A stretch of 64,000 nucleotides of DNA. It comes from Cerrena zonata. Lineage: Eukaryota; Basidiomycota; Agaricomycetes; Polyporales; Cerrenaceae. Position 1 is the first letter of the stretch. The number at the start of each line of letters is the position of its first letter. Shown here one piece after another: positions 48,701 through 64,000 of the stretch. The notes beneath the pieces were generated by a model. The model saw nothing but the letters and a program-made list of their open reading frames with translations. It ran no database searches and had not been told where the DNA came from. Both the position numbers and the translations under genes were made by a program. The stretch is from positions 372,001 through 436,000 of the forward strand of contig JASBNA010000012.1 of assembly GCA_038087015.1 (NCBI GenBank), in the 5' to 3' direction.

Positions 48701-50993
48701 TGTACCCGAGCATCATCCAAGAGTTCAACATTGACTTTACCACTATCGAACCAGCGGAGGAAGACGAGGTAGGGATTGGTGTACTACTCTGATGTGGTCA
48801 TGACTAACTAGTGGTTTAGGACGGCGAAGAGAAAATCCCTGAGCCACCTAGTAGCTCGGTCGAACAGGGTGTTCTTCCCCGACTTATTGCTACTCTCGTG
48901 AACCGTCGTCGCCAAGTCAAGTCTCTTATGAAAGATCGCAAAGCTACGAAAGGACAACTGATGCAGGTATGTCAAACCCCGTCGAATTATTAGAAATTTA
49001 TGTCAATACCTGGAACCTAGTGGGATATCAAGCAAATGGCTTTGAAGCTTACCGCGAACAGTATGTACGGCTGTCTCGGATTCGAATATTCTAGATTCTA
49101 TGCTCGACCGTTGGCCGCGCTCACAACATTCAAGGGTCGTGAGATTCTAACCCACACTAGAGAGTTGGCAGAGAGCCTTTCACTTGATGTATGTGTTTCA
49201 CGTTCTTACCCCTCACGGGTGTAATCTCATGGCTAAAAAAACAATAGGTCATCTATGGAGATACGGATTCCTTATTCGTGAACTCTGGTGAAACCGAATT
49301 CAAGAAGGCTCTTCAAATCTCCAACAGTTTCAAGAAAGCGGTCAATGACCAGTACAAACTTCTTGAAATCGACTTAGATGGTGTCTTTAAGCGTTTACTC
49401 TTACTTCAGAAAAAGAAGTATGCCGCTATCAAGGTTGAGGAAGACGATCGGACCTCTACAGAGATCAAGGGTCTAGATATGAAGCGTCGAGAATATTGTG
49501 CGCTCTCGAAGAGTGTATCCCAGTAAGTTTATACCTCGTTTCAGTTTCATAACAAAATACTTACAAGTAAATAGGTATGTCCTTGACCAGATCCTTTCTG
49601 GAGAAGTCACCGAGATCGTCGTCGAGCGGATACATGAATACTTGACGACAATGGGTGAGGACGTCCGTGCGGGCAAAGTCAAGTTGGATGAGTTCATCAT
49701 ACACAAGGTAAGCTATAAGCTCTGGTTACATTTTCTTTTTGACTCTGACCTCTTTGTAGCGATTGGGTAAAAACCCTGAGGACTATCCCGATGCCAAGAG
49801 TCAACCTCACGTACAAGTCGCCTTAAGGATGAAAGCCAAAGGTGGAACTTCCAGGGCTGGAGACGTTATCCCCTATGTCTTCTGTTTAGGCGAGACCGAA
49901 GAAAGCTCAAAGTCCGCACAGGCTCTCAAAGCGAAACATCCCGACGAAGTCAAAAGGGCTGGTAGTGACCTAAAGATTGGTACGTTTATCCCGTGTGCCT
50001 ACTCGCCTTAATAGCTATAACCAATACAATCCATCAATAGACTATGAATTTTATCTCGCTCAACAAGTACTTCCACCGATTGAACGACTCTGCGAGCCTA
50101 TCGAAGGGACAGATAAAGCAAGGCTCGCCGATTGCTTGGGTTCGTACCCTGTTTTGTTTAATATATACTTTTCTCAAAAAGTCATCTTGCAGGATTGGAC
50201 GCCAGTCGCTACCGCAACAGCGTTGTTGACTCTGAAGACCGTCAATTCGGCGCGCTTGACTCTATGCTTCAAGAAAGCGAAAGGTTCAAAGACTCAGACC
50301 CTTTCTTAGTCCGATGTCGTTCATGTCAAGGAGAAGTGGCTTTTGCTCAAATAGGCGATCGAGATGTGGGTACCAGAGACAGCTTCATATTCCGATTCCC
50401 GTATTAATCATATTCATTGACAGTCTTCTTTGTTGTTCCCCTCCGGTCCCACATGTCCAGGATGTCAATCGGTGCTGAGCACTGCTAGCCTGCAAATACA
50501 GCTTGAGATGCAAATTCGAGACCGTATCGGAAAATACTACGAGCAATGGACTGTCTGTGACGATCCGACTTGTGGAAATCGTACTCGAAGTATGAGTGTG
50601 TATGGTCGACAATGCCTTCGACAAGGATGTCATGGGAGGGTGCAATTTGAGGTACGAATCTTGACAAAATGCTATTAAATTTGCTTGCTCTAATACTTAT
50701 ATTCTGCCATAGTACTCCGACGCGCAGCTGTATACCCAGTTGAAGTACTACTCGTATCTCTTCAGTGTAGAGTCAGCGTTAAAAGCCGCTGCCGGTCCCA
50801 AGCGGAAAGGTGAGAATATTGATATGTATTTTTTGTTGCCGAAGCTAACAGAACTATAGACGAAGTTGAGGCCTTAGCCAACGTTCAAGCTGAATTCCTT
50901 CATACCATGCTTGATACTGTTGAAACCCACCTAAATCAATGTGGACGTCGCTGGGTGGACCTTGGACAATTGTTTTCTTTCATGAAGTTATAA
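45727..50993 (+). CDS. POL1: DNA polymerase alpha catalytic subunit
   Basis: Eighteen exons keep phase and give 1448 aa, the usual family size: 45727-45819, 45872-46058, 46108-47196, 47256-47404, 47453-47642, 47692-47859, 47911-48376, 48438-48768, 48820-48966, 49021-49188, 49248-49522, 49575-49707, 49760-49979, 50041-50139, 50193-50365, 50424-50651, 50713-50809 and 50860-50993. The N terminus has the pol-alpha region [16 protein letters not shown]. Family B motifs are [33 protein letters not shown] and VIYGDTDS. The C-terminal domain has the paired Cys clusters ([26 protein letters not shown]) that bind metal and the B subunit. With primase it makes RNA-DNA primers at origins and on the lagging strand. 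The first intron appears to use a GC donor. Confidence 0.95.
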
Positions 50994-51080
50994 TTCGCAC
51001 TCTTGATACCTTTTGCACGCATTAGTTAATATGTATTGATATAAATGGGCATTGTATGAGTAGATCCCGCAATCGTAATG

Positions 51081-51806
51081 CTATCTTTGCTTTCTCCCTG
51101 GATCACTGTCGCGTACAGGAGCTAATGATTGTGTAGTCGCATACGCCTGACGATGGTACAAAAGAGGCAATGTCCGCATGGAGTCACCATCTCCCTCGAC
51201 TGTGTTCACAAATTCTACTCGAGTAACCTCGGCTATGAATAGCTCCGATGCAATTCCATCACCTTGCCAAACAGAATCATCATCTCGCTGGCCCGTTTTC
51301 AACACCCCTAGATCGTGTAAGGGCCACGAAGTTGCGACCAGTCTACAAGACAAAGCGCCTAGAGAGTCTTGTATGACAGGAAGACCTTCCTCTGTCAGAG
51401 TATGCGGAATAGAAGTAAACGGATAAGGATGAAGGTCGGGTCTTGAGAATTGCACGGCAACATTAGCTTGATTCGCCGAAAGAATGTTGACCACCAAATT
51501 GGATGATGCGTCCCCGTGTGTATTTTTGAGAGAAGTTGCCATTCGTGATGGTATTCGGAGCGAGAATGCTACCAACGGATGGGGTTCCATTGCGATAGAG
51601 CTGAATGACGACAAAGTGGCACCGTGAAAACGTGAATGCGCACTGGATGGGTGCTCTGTTGGCATGAAAGATGTAACGACAGCTACGGGCTGTGCAGACT
51701 CTCGGAGCAATACACGGAGCTGAGCATGAACTGCGGGAGCAGTATTGGTATGATGCAACCTTTTCGGTACAACTGACGTTGCGGAGCGACAAGCCCTGTA
51801 GAACAT
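51081..51806 (-). CDS. Flavin-reductase-like FMN-binding protein
   Basis: A single-exon ORF of 241 aa from the ATG of MFYRACRS. The frame stays open further upstream, but this Met gives an Arg-rich, acid-free N terminus typical of a mitochondrial targeting peptide. The body shows the split-barrel flavin reductase pattern: QPVAVVTSFMP, a strand with GATLSSFSSIAMEPHPLVAF (FMN phosphate contact region), SLRIPSRMATSL, and NLVVNILSANQANVAVQFS. It probably binds FMN and acts as an oxidoreductase or flavin reductase; the substrate cannot be told. It is convergent with POL1, with only 87 bp between stops. Confidence 0.8.
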   Translation of the reverse strand: MFYRACRSATSVVPKRLHHTNTAPAVHAQLRVLLRESAQPVAVVTSFMPTEHPSSAHSRFHGATLSSFSSIAMEPHPLVAFSLRIPSRMATSLKNTHGDASSNLVVNILSANQANVAVQFSRPDLHPYPFTSIPHTLTEEGLPVIQDSLGALSCRLVATSWPLHDLGVLKTGQRDDDSVWQGDGIASELFIAEVTRVEFVNTVEGDGDSMRTLPLLYHRQAYATTQSLAPVRDSDPGRKQR

Positions 51807-52555
51807 AGTACTTGTCTGTAAGGAAGCTGAATTATTTAGTTCATATCGCCTGCATAGAGACAAGTAGCACCATTACCTATTAATGAACCCTTTGATAATG
51901 TGCTACGGTACCGTGGGCCGCGTTCAATGATATCGCGTTGTTTGGTTTTGTTAGAAAAAGAAGCTCTTGACTAAATAGGCAATGGGGTCTCTCGGTTCTG
52001 CAGTATGAAGGATATACTTACGTGGTGTTCAACAGCTCCTTGAGTCAACTAATAGAGATGGGCCGTCAAGCGATTGCTATTACCGGTAGTTATCGTCCGG
52101 AATATAGCTGCTGTTTGAAAAATGTCTGGGACGACAACCTCAATTTGAATGTCGGCTCAGACCGTATGACGCCGAATGAGGAAAATGTTCGGGTTTTCAG
52201 GTTGATTGGTATTTTGAGATGGACGAATAAACTTCAGGGCCTATAATATACTTCGTTTACTGTGCGAAACATTCAACATCGTTGTAACCAGTATCGGACA
52301 TGGGTTCCGACATTTACCCTAAAACTCAGGTCTGTTAATATGTGAACTTTGTCCAAGTTTGAAGTGGAGGCATTCAGATTGATTGCACGTTCGATTTGAA
52401 AACTTGTGAATAGATAAGTCTATGGAACTTGTAACCCTAGGTATGTCATTTAGGTGTGCTTTCTGAGCGGAACTGCCAAGACCCGGTATTGACAATTATA
52501 TATCTGTCATGTTAACTTTATGGAACAGATAATACGAGGTTAAAAAGGTACATGA
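51807..52555. other. Intergenic, no gene seen
   Basis: Upstream side of the flavin-reductase-like gene and downstream side of the DUF6535 gene. One plus-strand frame (52022-52246) has no domain. Confidence 0.4.
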
Positions 52556-55357
52556 CTATTCAAATATCTCGCCCAGTGAGTAGTGGTGCACAATAGGATG
52601 TTTTTCCCCAGTTTCGAACCCCGATGCTAAATCAGTAACCCCATCCACAGTAGCGAGAAGGCCTTCTCGCTCCAGAAGCTGTCTCCAATGAGGAGAAATA
52701 CCTAGATAACGTTGCCATATCCTCAAAGTGTTGCCATCTGCTTTAGGCTGATTGATATAGTATGAAACCAGGTGGAACTCCAGCTCCTTTGTCAACAACG
52801 AGCAGTCATCGGCAAGGGAGGGTAGTTTCTGGCGTAGGTAGTCGAGGCGGCGAATGGACAAATCGAACGACAGCGCGAAATCGGGTTGGGAAATGGCCAT
52901 AGGCTTCAGGGCCTCGATAATTTCGGTAATTGCTTGGTGGAACAGATCGGATTGGTCCTCGATGTCAGCCATATTTGCATAGGATATCATGGAAAGCATG
53001 ACATCCAACAGGATACAGGGAGCATGAGCCTTTTTCTCAAGAATCCACCTGTCACAAAAGCGCTGGTTCTTAGACGAAGATGGCTCATTACCATCCTGAG
53101 CGATGTATTCTTTGATCAAGGTGAGGATGGTGTCGAATATATTCTGGATCATCACTAGAATGTTACAATTAGTAAATCGGTCTTGGATATTTGCTGAAAT
53201 GACGTACTTTTAGATTGGGATTGATGAAGCTGTGGGAACCTAGGTACGTCACGTATCAGCTCCCAACGGTCCATCAAGGCTTCCATCGTAGTGCGGGTAA
53301 GATTATGATCCAGCAACATGCCGCCAATGAGAGGCCATAGTACCTGCCCGTCGACGTATTCCTCATTATATGGGTCCAAGAGAAAGCGCAGCACGTTTAT
53401 TATGTCGGGAGTAGTTGTCGCGCTCTTCTCTACTTGTTGCTGGAGTTTAGCAATCAGCAGTGAGATCAAAATTGACAAGAGCGCGCGACCGTATGAGAAA
53501 GGATGGCCAATGGGCCAAAGGAACTGATCCTCTTTGGTCTTATCATCATCGTCATCATCGGTCTTCTCAACTTTGGTAACGGAGTCTCGAAGCGTGCGAA
53601 CGCCTGTAAGACACTGTAAAGTCTCGTTCAACGAATGAACCTTGTCCCCCAGTGCTCCGATGATCAACGAAAGGTGTTCGTCGGTCTGCACAAGTTGATA
53701 AGTTCCGAGAAGATGTTTGTGATCGTATTGTTGGTCGCTTGCCAAAGCCTTCTCATCATGTTTGATGGGTATGTAATAATCCTCCGTTCCCTTGGAGGGC
53801 ACGATGAACTTGCCTATCGCTGTGCAAGATGTGCCAACGATCGCTAACATGGCTTTGGGAGCAGATGGAATGCCCTGTCGAAGCCACGTTGCCACATCAC
53901 TGAGCCAGTTCCGAGGTCGCTGCAGGTCCACCGTGATTGGATATTTGTTATGACGCCATTCATAAAATCCGTGATAAGCATAGAAGAGACAATCTCTGAT
54001 AAGGTGGAGAGGGCGATTGAGTAGAGGCGTCTTCCATGGGCACCGGGGGGAAAGAATGGGTGCTAGAGTGACCGCGGCAACTAACGAGGCCCAAAGATAG
54101 ACGAGGGCCTTCACGGCCTTATCCACATCTTTGTTTAGTGGATTGAGGAATTCTGTCAGGCCGAGGAAGAATAATAACATGGAGAATTGGAGTAGGAATG
54201 GAAGGATCGCCACAATCTCTGATGCGCGCCATTTCTCCCATCCTTCAATGCGAAAGAATCGGATCCGAAGATATACCTCAGCGGAACTTTCGTGTACCAG
54301 ATATTCTCGGAGCCACTGTTTGGTGATGATTCCGAAGGAAGCGGTCATGAGACTGATAACGAGGCCACAGAACCAGAAGGTGTTGATACGAACGGAAGGG
54401 GTGGTAGTAGTGGAGGAGGGAAAGTCAGCGACGGCTGGAATCGAGGAATTGGATAACTGTTGAGACAGATATTTCAATAGCTGGTTCGTCATGTCAGCAG
54501 GATCGCTCTGGAGCTGTTTGTAGGATTCGATGATGAATGCCGTTTGTATGGCCGAGAACAATCCTGCCTATCACCGAGGGATATATTTAAGCCATCTGGT
54601 CAATACAAACAGGTGATAAGGTAACGTACAACAACCAACAATGTATCAATTTCGTCCCTGGACTTTTGAACTCGGACTTCGTCGATGTTCCTCACGGCTG
54701 CGGAGACCTTCGTTATAGAGTCTTGGGGGTTGGGCTTCAACGATTGAGGAGATCCGAAGTTGAGTTCAGCCATGGGATGAACAAGCTTAGGCATCTCGTT
54801 CTGGTCCTGCGTCAGAGTGGGAACCGTGAGCATTTTCATCCATACCGTAGAAAAGTATCGTACTGACCTCACCAGGAGGATGCGAGTATACAGGCCAATA
54901 GTCCGGTGGACCTTGTACAAATCTTCCAGGCCCAGGATCTAACCATTTAAAAGTCATACAAAGGGGGCATGTACCGTTCCAGGCCGGTTCAGGCTTCGAG
55001 TTGCGAAGACGGCATAGTTTGTTGTGAATGACAGGGGGAGGGGTGTAGGGACCGTCGATGTTGACTACAGTCGGATCGCTTGAAGTTGGGCTCCCTGTCT
55101 GTGAGGGTTCATAGGATGTCAGAAGGTAAGAACACTGGTCTCATACTTTACGGATGCTCACTGGGGCGGAAGGTCCTACACCATCGGGAGTAGTGGGTGG
55201 ATCTGTGGGAGGGATGACGGCCTTGAGGAGGAAGGGTCAGGAAATGTCAGTGAGAGACGTCGACAAGGCTTACCAAGCTGATAATCTCGGTACCACTCGA
55301 GCTGGATGATGTGTCTGGCTGACTTTCTACGACACCGGGGTCAAGAGGATGAGACAT
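52556..55357 (-). CDS. DUF6535 membrane protein
   Basis: Seven exons keep phase: 55357-55274, 55221-55162, 55098-54975, 54938-54868, 54806-54630, 54567-53208 and 53154-52556 (824 aa). The N-terminal 130 residues are Pro/Ser-rich. They are followed by DEIDTLLVVAGLFSAIQTAF, which opens the DUF6535 domain common in Agaricomycete proteins. Transmembrane segments are visible at TFWFCGLVISLMTASFG, EIVAILPFLLQFSMLLFFLG and ALVYLWASLVAAVTLAPIL. The large C-terminal part is soluble-looking and helical, with a DDDDDDK stretch. The function of the family is not known. The last intron was placed so that the ATG-like junction reads MMIQNIFD. Confidence 0.82.
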
Positions 55358-56893
55358 TCTCGTTTACTGCGTAACGTAGAGGGTGTCAGGGAACAGAAAA
55401 AAAGAGGGGGTAAGAGAAGGGGAAAGACTAACAGATCTGGAACAGAGCCTTTTATCCTCACACCAGGGCATGTATTAGGTCTACTCTCACAACGAGGAGG
55501 AATACTCCGACAACGCTGTTTCCATAATGTTCTCTTTCTGATGGCTTCCCTAGGCGTATACAACGTCTTAAGCAAACGCACATATTTGTCACTCATATGC
55601 TGCCTTGAGGAGGGAAATGAATTCACCCTGCATTGCGATGTAGACGGAATATGAGGTTGAAACGCTAGATCCCACGGAAAACAAATACCGGTTGATATAT
55701 CGGGGGTTGATAACCATCGATATCCTCCTCGTCAGGGTAGCTTGGAGCTCTTGGATATACGGAGGCGGTGTATTAGACCGGACAAGTGGCGAAACTGGCC
55801 CTAATAGAGGTGATCATGGGTGCGTTGTTTGAGCGATGCACGTCGGGTGTGGGAAATTAAGCCATGAGGATGGTGCATGTTGCGGTATCGTGAGCTACAA
55901 CGCGACCATAGGCACCTGCAACTGTGTCGCAATCATTATTTAGACAATTGTTCCCTGAAGGGTAATCGTAGCCCTGAAGACCATGAGAGAATGCAAATAC
56001 GCATGTTGGGAACAAGGTCAAGGTCAAGATCAAGAAGTAAAACAAGAGATACAACAGACGGGCATAGAATGGGTTTGTGATAGTGATATGATGTAGTCCT
56101 GAGACCCTCAGTTGTTGTATTAGGGTACACCGGTACGGAAGACATCCAGGGTTCAGACTGCTGTCAACTGTCAAGTGAATGTGTTGTTTTCTAGAATTAA
56201 GCAGACCCGAGTCCAACAGCCACAGCGCCACTGGATAGATAGGCCCCGGGCCTTTCGCCGATAACTCGACGCCTTGAGGATGTACGATTTGTGTACAAGA
56301 GTTTGACGTCATAGCACGGCAGCGTGAGCATTTGGACAATGGACTACTTACTCGTGTACATGAAGTGTCCTGAACGTGTCCGATCTGTTGTACTAGCCCA
56401 ATGGTTAGGAATTCTGACATACACCTGTCATGAAGTTACAGAAAGCGAAGCATTCGAAGCAATGGTCACTTGAAGTTTGAAATCTGGATCAGACTTTGTT
56501 TGGATTTGTTTGAGATTGATGTCCCGTTACATCAATAAATCTTATCTCCGAGTCAAGCTTGTGACGTGCTACAGAAAACGTCAAGTGTTGCTTGGATTCG
56601 AAATACGGTGACTTAAAGGTCTCACATTATTGACAAGTCCACGATAGAACGGGTGCAATCAGCTCTCATGTTTATCGTGCTAACATACCGAATTATGTAA
56701 ATGTCTTCCACTAACCTTATGGCACAACGTCTACTAATACTATGATTGCGACGCTAATACTATGATTGCGACGTTGAGGTGAGAACAAACGCTCTTCCCA
56801 ACGGGATGGCCGGGGCGATATACTTTTCACAGAAAGAGTAGGAATGCGGCAATATCGCAACGTTGCTCGTAGCTGGGTGGTATTCAAACGAAA
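55358..56893. other. Intergenic between DUF6535 gene and PEX1
   Basis: 1.5 kb with no confident gene. A minus-strand frame ending at 55857 has a hydrophobic stretch followed by a Cys-containing tail that could be the last exon of a small secreted protein, but no upstream exon is convincing. A 20-bp tandem duplication lies at 56734-56773. Confidence 0.4.
56734..56773 (+). repeat. 20-bp tandem duplication
   Basis: The unit CTAATACTATGATTGCGACG occurs twice in direct succession (56734-56753 and 56754-56773) without mismatch, about 120 bp 3' of the PEX1 stop codon. Confidence 0.9.
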
Positions 56894-61082
<4,189 letters not shown>

Positions 61083-61697
61083 GGTACACGGTCACCCTGG
61101 AATGGAATAAGTCAGAATTCTGCTAGAGATATGACGTCGGGCTAAATGACAGACGCAACAAGTATGATGATAGTTATTTCCGTCACACTCTCCAGGTTGA
61201 ACTTCAAGTTGAAGGTTGTTGACGATCCCTAAGAATATTCGGCAATGACATGAAGCTCTAAACTGTAAACATTGAATTGCCGGTCAAGCGCTCATTAACA
61301 TTTCCCCGCAACACGTGAAAACTTGATTAGATAGAATAAAGGGAGGAAAAGGAAAAACACTAACTAGATCATCGTACAGAGCGATACCTAAACAATAAAG
61401 AGAGGGATTATATACTAGGTGTTGAGTAACGACTAGTCTGTTGCAGAAAGTATCAAAGAGGGCAAACCGATTTCATGGAAATACCTAGGGACAACGACTC
61501 ATGGGAGAGTACGATAAAAGTAAAAGACAGCAGTGGATTATATGTATAAATATATAAATAGTGTCTAGGTTGCTCGAGAGTTCTTAACCAGTGACTACAG
61601 TTTCCCCATGTTATATTCAAGCAAATATACATGTAACTGGAAAGCTGTAGACGTGAATGAGCTTGATAGGACAAATTAAGTACTGACCCCTATGTAC
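61083..61697. other. PEX1 upstream region
   Basis: 615 bp between PEX1 and the tRNA gene, holding the PEX1 promoter. No other feature is seen. Confidence 0.5.
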
Positions 61698-61793
61698 TCT
61701 TTGCTAGTATATCGGTTAGTACACGCGCCTGTCATTCTGCGGCTACATGCGATGTGCGCGCGCGAAAGCTGGGTTCGACTCCCAGGCAGAGAG
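61698..61793 (+). tRNA. tRNA-Asp(GTC) with intron
   Basis: A complete cloverleaf folds. The acceptor stem is TCTTTGC with GCAGAGA (one G-U pair) and the D arm GTAT/GTAC with loop ATCGGTTA. The anticodon stem is CGCGC/GCGCG, the variable loop AAAG, and the T arm CTGGG-TTCGACT-CCCAG. G is the discriminator. The anticodon GTC (61731-61733) is followed by A and then an extra segment of about 24 nt (about 61735-61758) at the canonical intron site, one base 3' of the anticodon. The A box (TAGTATATCGG) and B box (GGTTCGACTCC) are present. TTTT follows within 10 bp. Confidence 0.88.
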
Positions 61794-61797
61794 CTGA

Positions 61798-61801
61798 TTT
61801 T
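61798..61801 (+). terminator. Pol III terminator of tRNA-Asp
   Basis: A TTTT tract beginning five bases after the mature tRNA end, as expected for RNA polymerase III termination. Confidence 0.6.
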
Positions 61802-63584
61802 ATCCAGGTGCGTTGCTTTTTACTTTATCATTTTTATCTTTCGCGGTTGATGATCAGATCATCGGAATGTTTTAGAGGTTTATTATATGTCTTAGCCTGT
61901 CTATGGTAGAGTTGGCGGTTTTTGCGTTCAGACGAAAGTTTTATGGGTGAACATGAAGTTATATTCTGACATACTCTATAGGAGTTCAAGTGCATACACA
62001 ACTTATTGAGCGAGATATTTAGGGACTTGTGGAAAGGATCGTGCCTGTGTGCCTTGTTGACCGTTGGCATGAATGTTTGAACACTGCACAGATGGTGATC
62101 TCGTTTGATCCTGATGTGGGAGGAGGGAACGTTCTACATAGAGAGGTGTTATGGTGTTTCGATCAGTGGATCAGGCGGGGAGATCTCAAGCTGGTCGGTC
62201 AGGCACGCTAGTGGTGGAGGATCTCTCCTGTGATTTGCGATTTACAGCACCAATGTATGACTCTGTGATATTATCCTCGTCTCGAACATGGGATAGGAGA
62301 GTGTGTGCTCCGAGTTGCCCTCGTGAAAATGGGTGATGGATCACTATCAAGGGCCGGCAAATAAAACTGTCAGAGTTGCTTCTCATTGGGATGATATAGA
62401 TATATATATACATACATGAGGAATCGCAAGTCGAACGAACCTGCGTTCGAAGTTTCACGGTGACCTAGAGATGTTCTCAAGCAAAGTCAAGCACTCACGA
62501 CAAGGACATGATAAATGGGAATGCATATGTATTGACCACGAATGACTGTCAGTGTATATCAACGACATGGATACAGTATATGTGTATATGCGTGGCTGGT
62601 AGTCAAGCAGTAGTCAAGCATGGTTGTATATGAGGTGTTGATCGCGGACCGCGTTGTGAAGAGGGAGTGCGATCAGAAGAGAGACATGCAAGGACACAGC
62701 ATTGAGAGGCATTGAGAGGAAGGATAAGCCATGTTATGTGTTCTGAGATCAGACTCGTGCTCTAGAAAGGAGGGAAGAAGCAGAAAGCGGAGGGGAGTGA
62801 ATAGAAAGGTGAGATGAGAGTGGCGGAAAAGGCGGATATCCATCAGGAAGCGTGTGTCGTCATCAGTGAGCGAGGGACATGGGTTTGTTGGCATCAAGAG
62901 CATTCAGGAGAGGGCAGAAGAGACGTGGGATGCAGAGAGCAGAGTGACAGTCAGTGACAGTGGACGACGTCTGAGGAGAGACAAGAGGAGAGACCAAGTC
63001 TGACGTGTGGCATTTACATTTCATTTGGCAGCAGTGGTGAACGAATAGGCAGAGGCCGAGACTGGGCCGGGAGATGCCCAATGAGGAAGAAGAGAGTGCT
63101 TGTGAGAAACGCTCGAGTTGCGGTTTCGTGAGCGCGCAACTAGCGTAGGGAGCAAGAGAGGCGAGTCTTGTTCTGCTCTCTCTTGGCTGGCAGCAGCGAC
63201 GTCTCCCCCAACACCCTCGCTGCGACATACCCACCCCCCGCCGGCTGCATGAACAGAGTCAATCCAACAAACTGGGTATCAAAGGGGGCTCACAAGCACT
63301 CGTATCAGCCTGAACAGGATCTCTCCCACCCCCATCAACTTCCCTCCTACTCCTCTTCGACAGCTCCCTCTCCCTCTCCGTCCCAGCTCCATCACCTCCC
63401 TCCCAAGCTTGCCACTGCCGTCTCGCAGTCCTTTCGCTCCGTCTTCCACAGACAGCCGAATCGCGTACCTTCTCACTCGTCCCTAAACTCGGCGGTCTCA
63501 AAGGGCTCAGCGTCTTCGTCACACAAACAGGCAAACGCTGCTCAGAGCGACCGCTTCTCGTCTTCTCTCCACCCATACGCCACC
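61802..63584. other. Intergenic before the RING gene
   Basis: Only short domain-free frames. A (TA)n-like microsatellite lies near 62396-62410. The plus strand is purine-rich from about 62690 to 63150 and turns pyrimidine-rich from 63300 to 63580, which looks like the promoter and 5' UTR of the downstream gene. Confidence 0.45.
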
Positions 63585-63737
63585 ATGGTCGCGGCCCCGC
63601 TTCCTGTTGTCTCGAGCCATGATTCTACCGACGAAGAGGAAGAGTGCCCCGTCTGTCTCGAGCCTCTTAGCTTCAGTTTCAGACTGCCCGGAGAGAAGCC
63701 TCACATTGTACCAGAGTGTGGACATGCTCTTCATGAG
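63585..63737 (+). CDS. RING-type protein, first exon (partial)
   Basis: The first exon of a gene that continues past the window. The ATG sits in an excellent context (CGCCACCATGG) and the exon ends at CATGAG with a GTGCGT donor after 51 codons. It codes an acidic start (DSTDEEEE) and then the first half of a RING-like finger, CPVCLEPLSFSFRLPGEKP...CGHALHE, with the Cys-x2-Cys pair, the third Cys and two His in place. The LSFSFRLPGEKP insert resembles the RING region of fungal Far1/Ste5-type pheromone-response proteins, so a signalling scaffold or ubiquitin ligase role is possible. The rest of the ring and any later domains are outside the window. The following sequence to 64000 is pyrimidine-rich and probably a long intron. 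Confidence 0.7.
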
Positions 63738-64000
63738 GTGCGTTTCCTTTACTTGTCTGTTATCTTTCGCTTGCCGTGTTCTCTCTATTTCGCTTTATAC
63801 TTTCTACTTTATACTTTCTTCCTCCGTTATCACCTTCATTTGCTTTCGCTTCATTGCTTCGATCACTCGTGCTCAGTGATCGACATTGCTTGGTCCCGCC
63901 TGCTCTCCGTCCATTATTTGGCTTCACTTTTCACTTGCAACCTTTATTTGCTATTCTGTCCGATACACTCACCCACTCCGGATACCACCATTCATACCCT

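Noticed and set aside
55895..55925. Resemblance to the start of 5S rRNA (CGACCATAGGCACC)
   Set aside because: Only about 15 bases match. The internal promoter boxes and the rest of the gene are missing.
63259..63576. Minus-strand frame upstream of the RING gene
   Set aside because: It is the complement of a pyrimidine-rich 5' UTR, giving Arg/Gly/Glu-rich nonsense.

Overview
This window is nuclear DNA from a filamentous basidiomycete, most likely an Agaricomycete. Almost every recognisable gene is broken by short introns (mostly 50-60 bp) with GTRNGY-type donors and YAG acceptors. The gene set is fungal: MKT1, PEX1, DNA polymerase alpha, a Cys-rich metal P1B-ATPase, a DUF6535 membrane protein, and a TKL-like (pseudo)kinase of the kind expanded in mushrooms. 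An Ngaro-type tyrosine-recombinase retrotransposon fits the same assignment. The exon models below were spliced by hand and keep reading phase throughout. There is no transcript evidence.

Layout. 1-5774: no confident gene. 5775-10931: a complete Ngaro-like retroelement on the minus strand. It has gag, RT-RNase H and tyrosine recombinase ORFs inside split direct repeats A1...B1-A2-B2, and one in-frame stop in the recombinase. 10932-13699: no gene. 13700-14574 (-): acidic protein with a C-terminal Zn-finger-like motif. 15410-19083 (-): MKT1 homologue. 19084-26831: a 7.7-kb gene-free stretch. 26832-28934 (+): Pro/Ser-rich protein with a PP1-docking-like motif. 28935-33551: no gene. 33552-34950: two perfect 375-bp inverted arms around a 649-bp spacer. 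35065-36530 (+): a predicted pseudokinase, starting only 115 bp from the right arm. 36702-37121 (-): small coiled-coil protein. 37606-38382 (+): TMEM170-like membrane protein. 38589-42203 (-): Cys-rich P1B metal ATPase. 42896-44896 (-): disordered His-run protein. 45727-50993 (+): POL1, with an MCB box upstream. 51081-51806 (-): flavin-reductase-like protein. 52556-55357 (-): DUF6535 protein. 56894-61082 (-): PEX1. 61698-61793 (+): intron-containing tRNA-Asp(GTC). 63585-right edge (+): first exon of a RING-type protein, cut by the window end.

The genes do not form one pathway. The housekeeping block at 38-61 kb (metal export, replication, flavin chemistry, peroxisome biogenesis) is compact, with several convergent pairs. 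The left half holds the retroelement, the inverted repeat and long gene-free stretches, and looks like accessory or repeat-rich chromatin. The observations most worth following are the Ngaro element, the perfect inverted repeat abutting the pseudokinase, and the divergent transmembrane signature of the metal ATPase.
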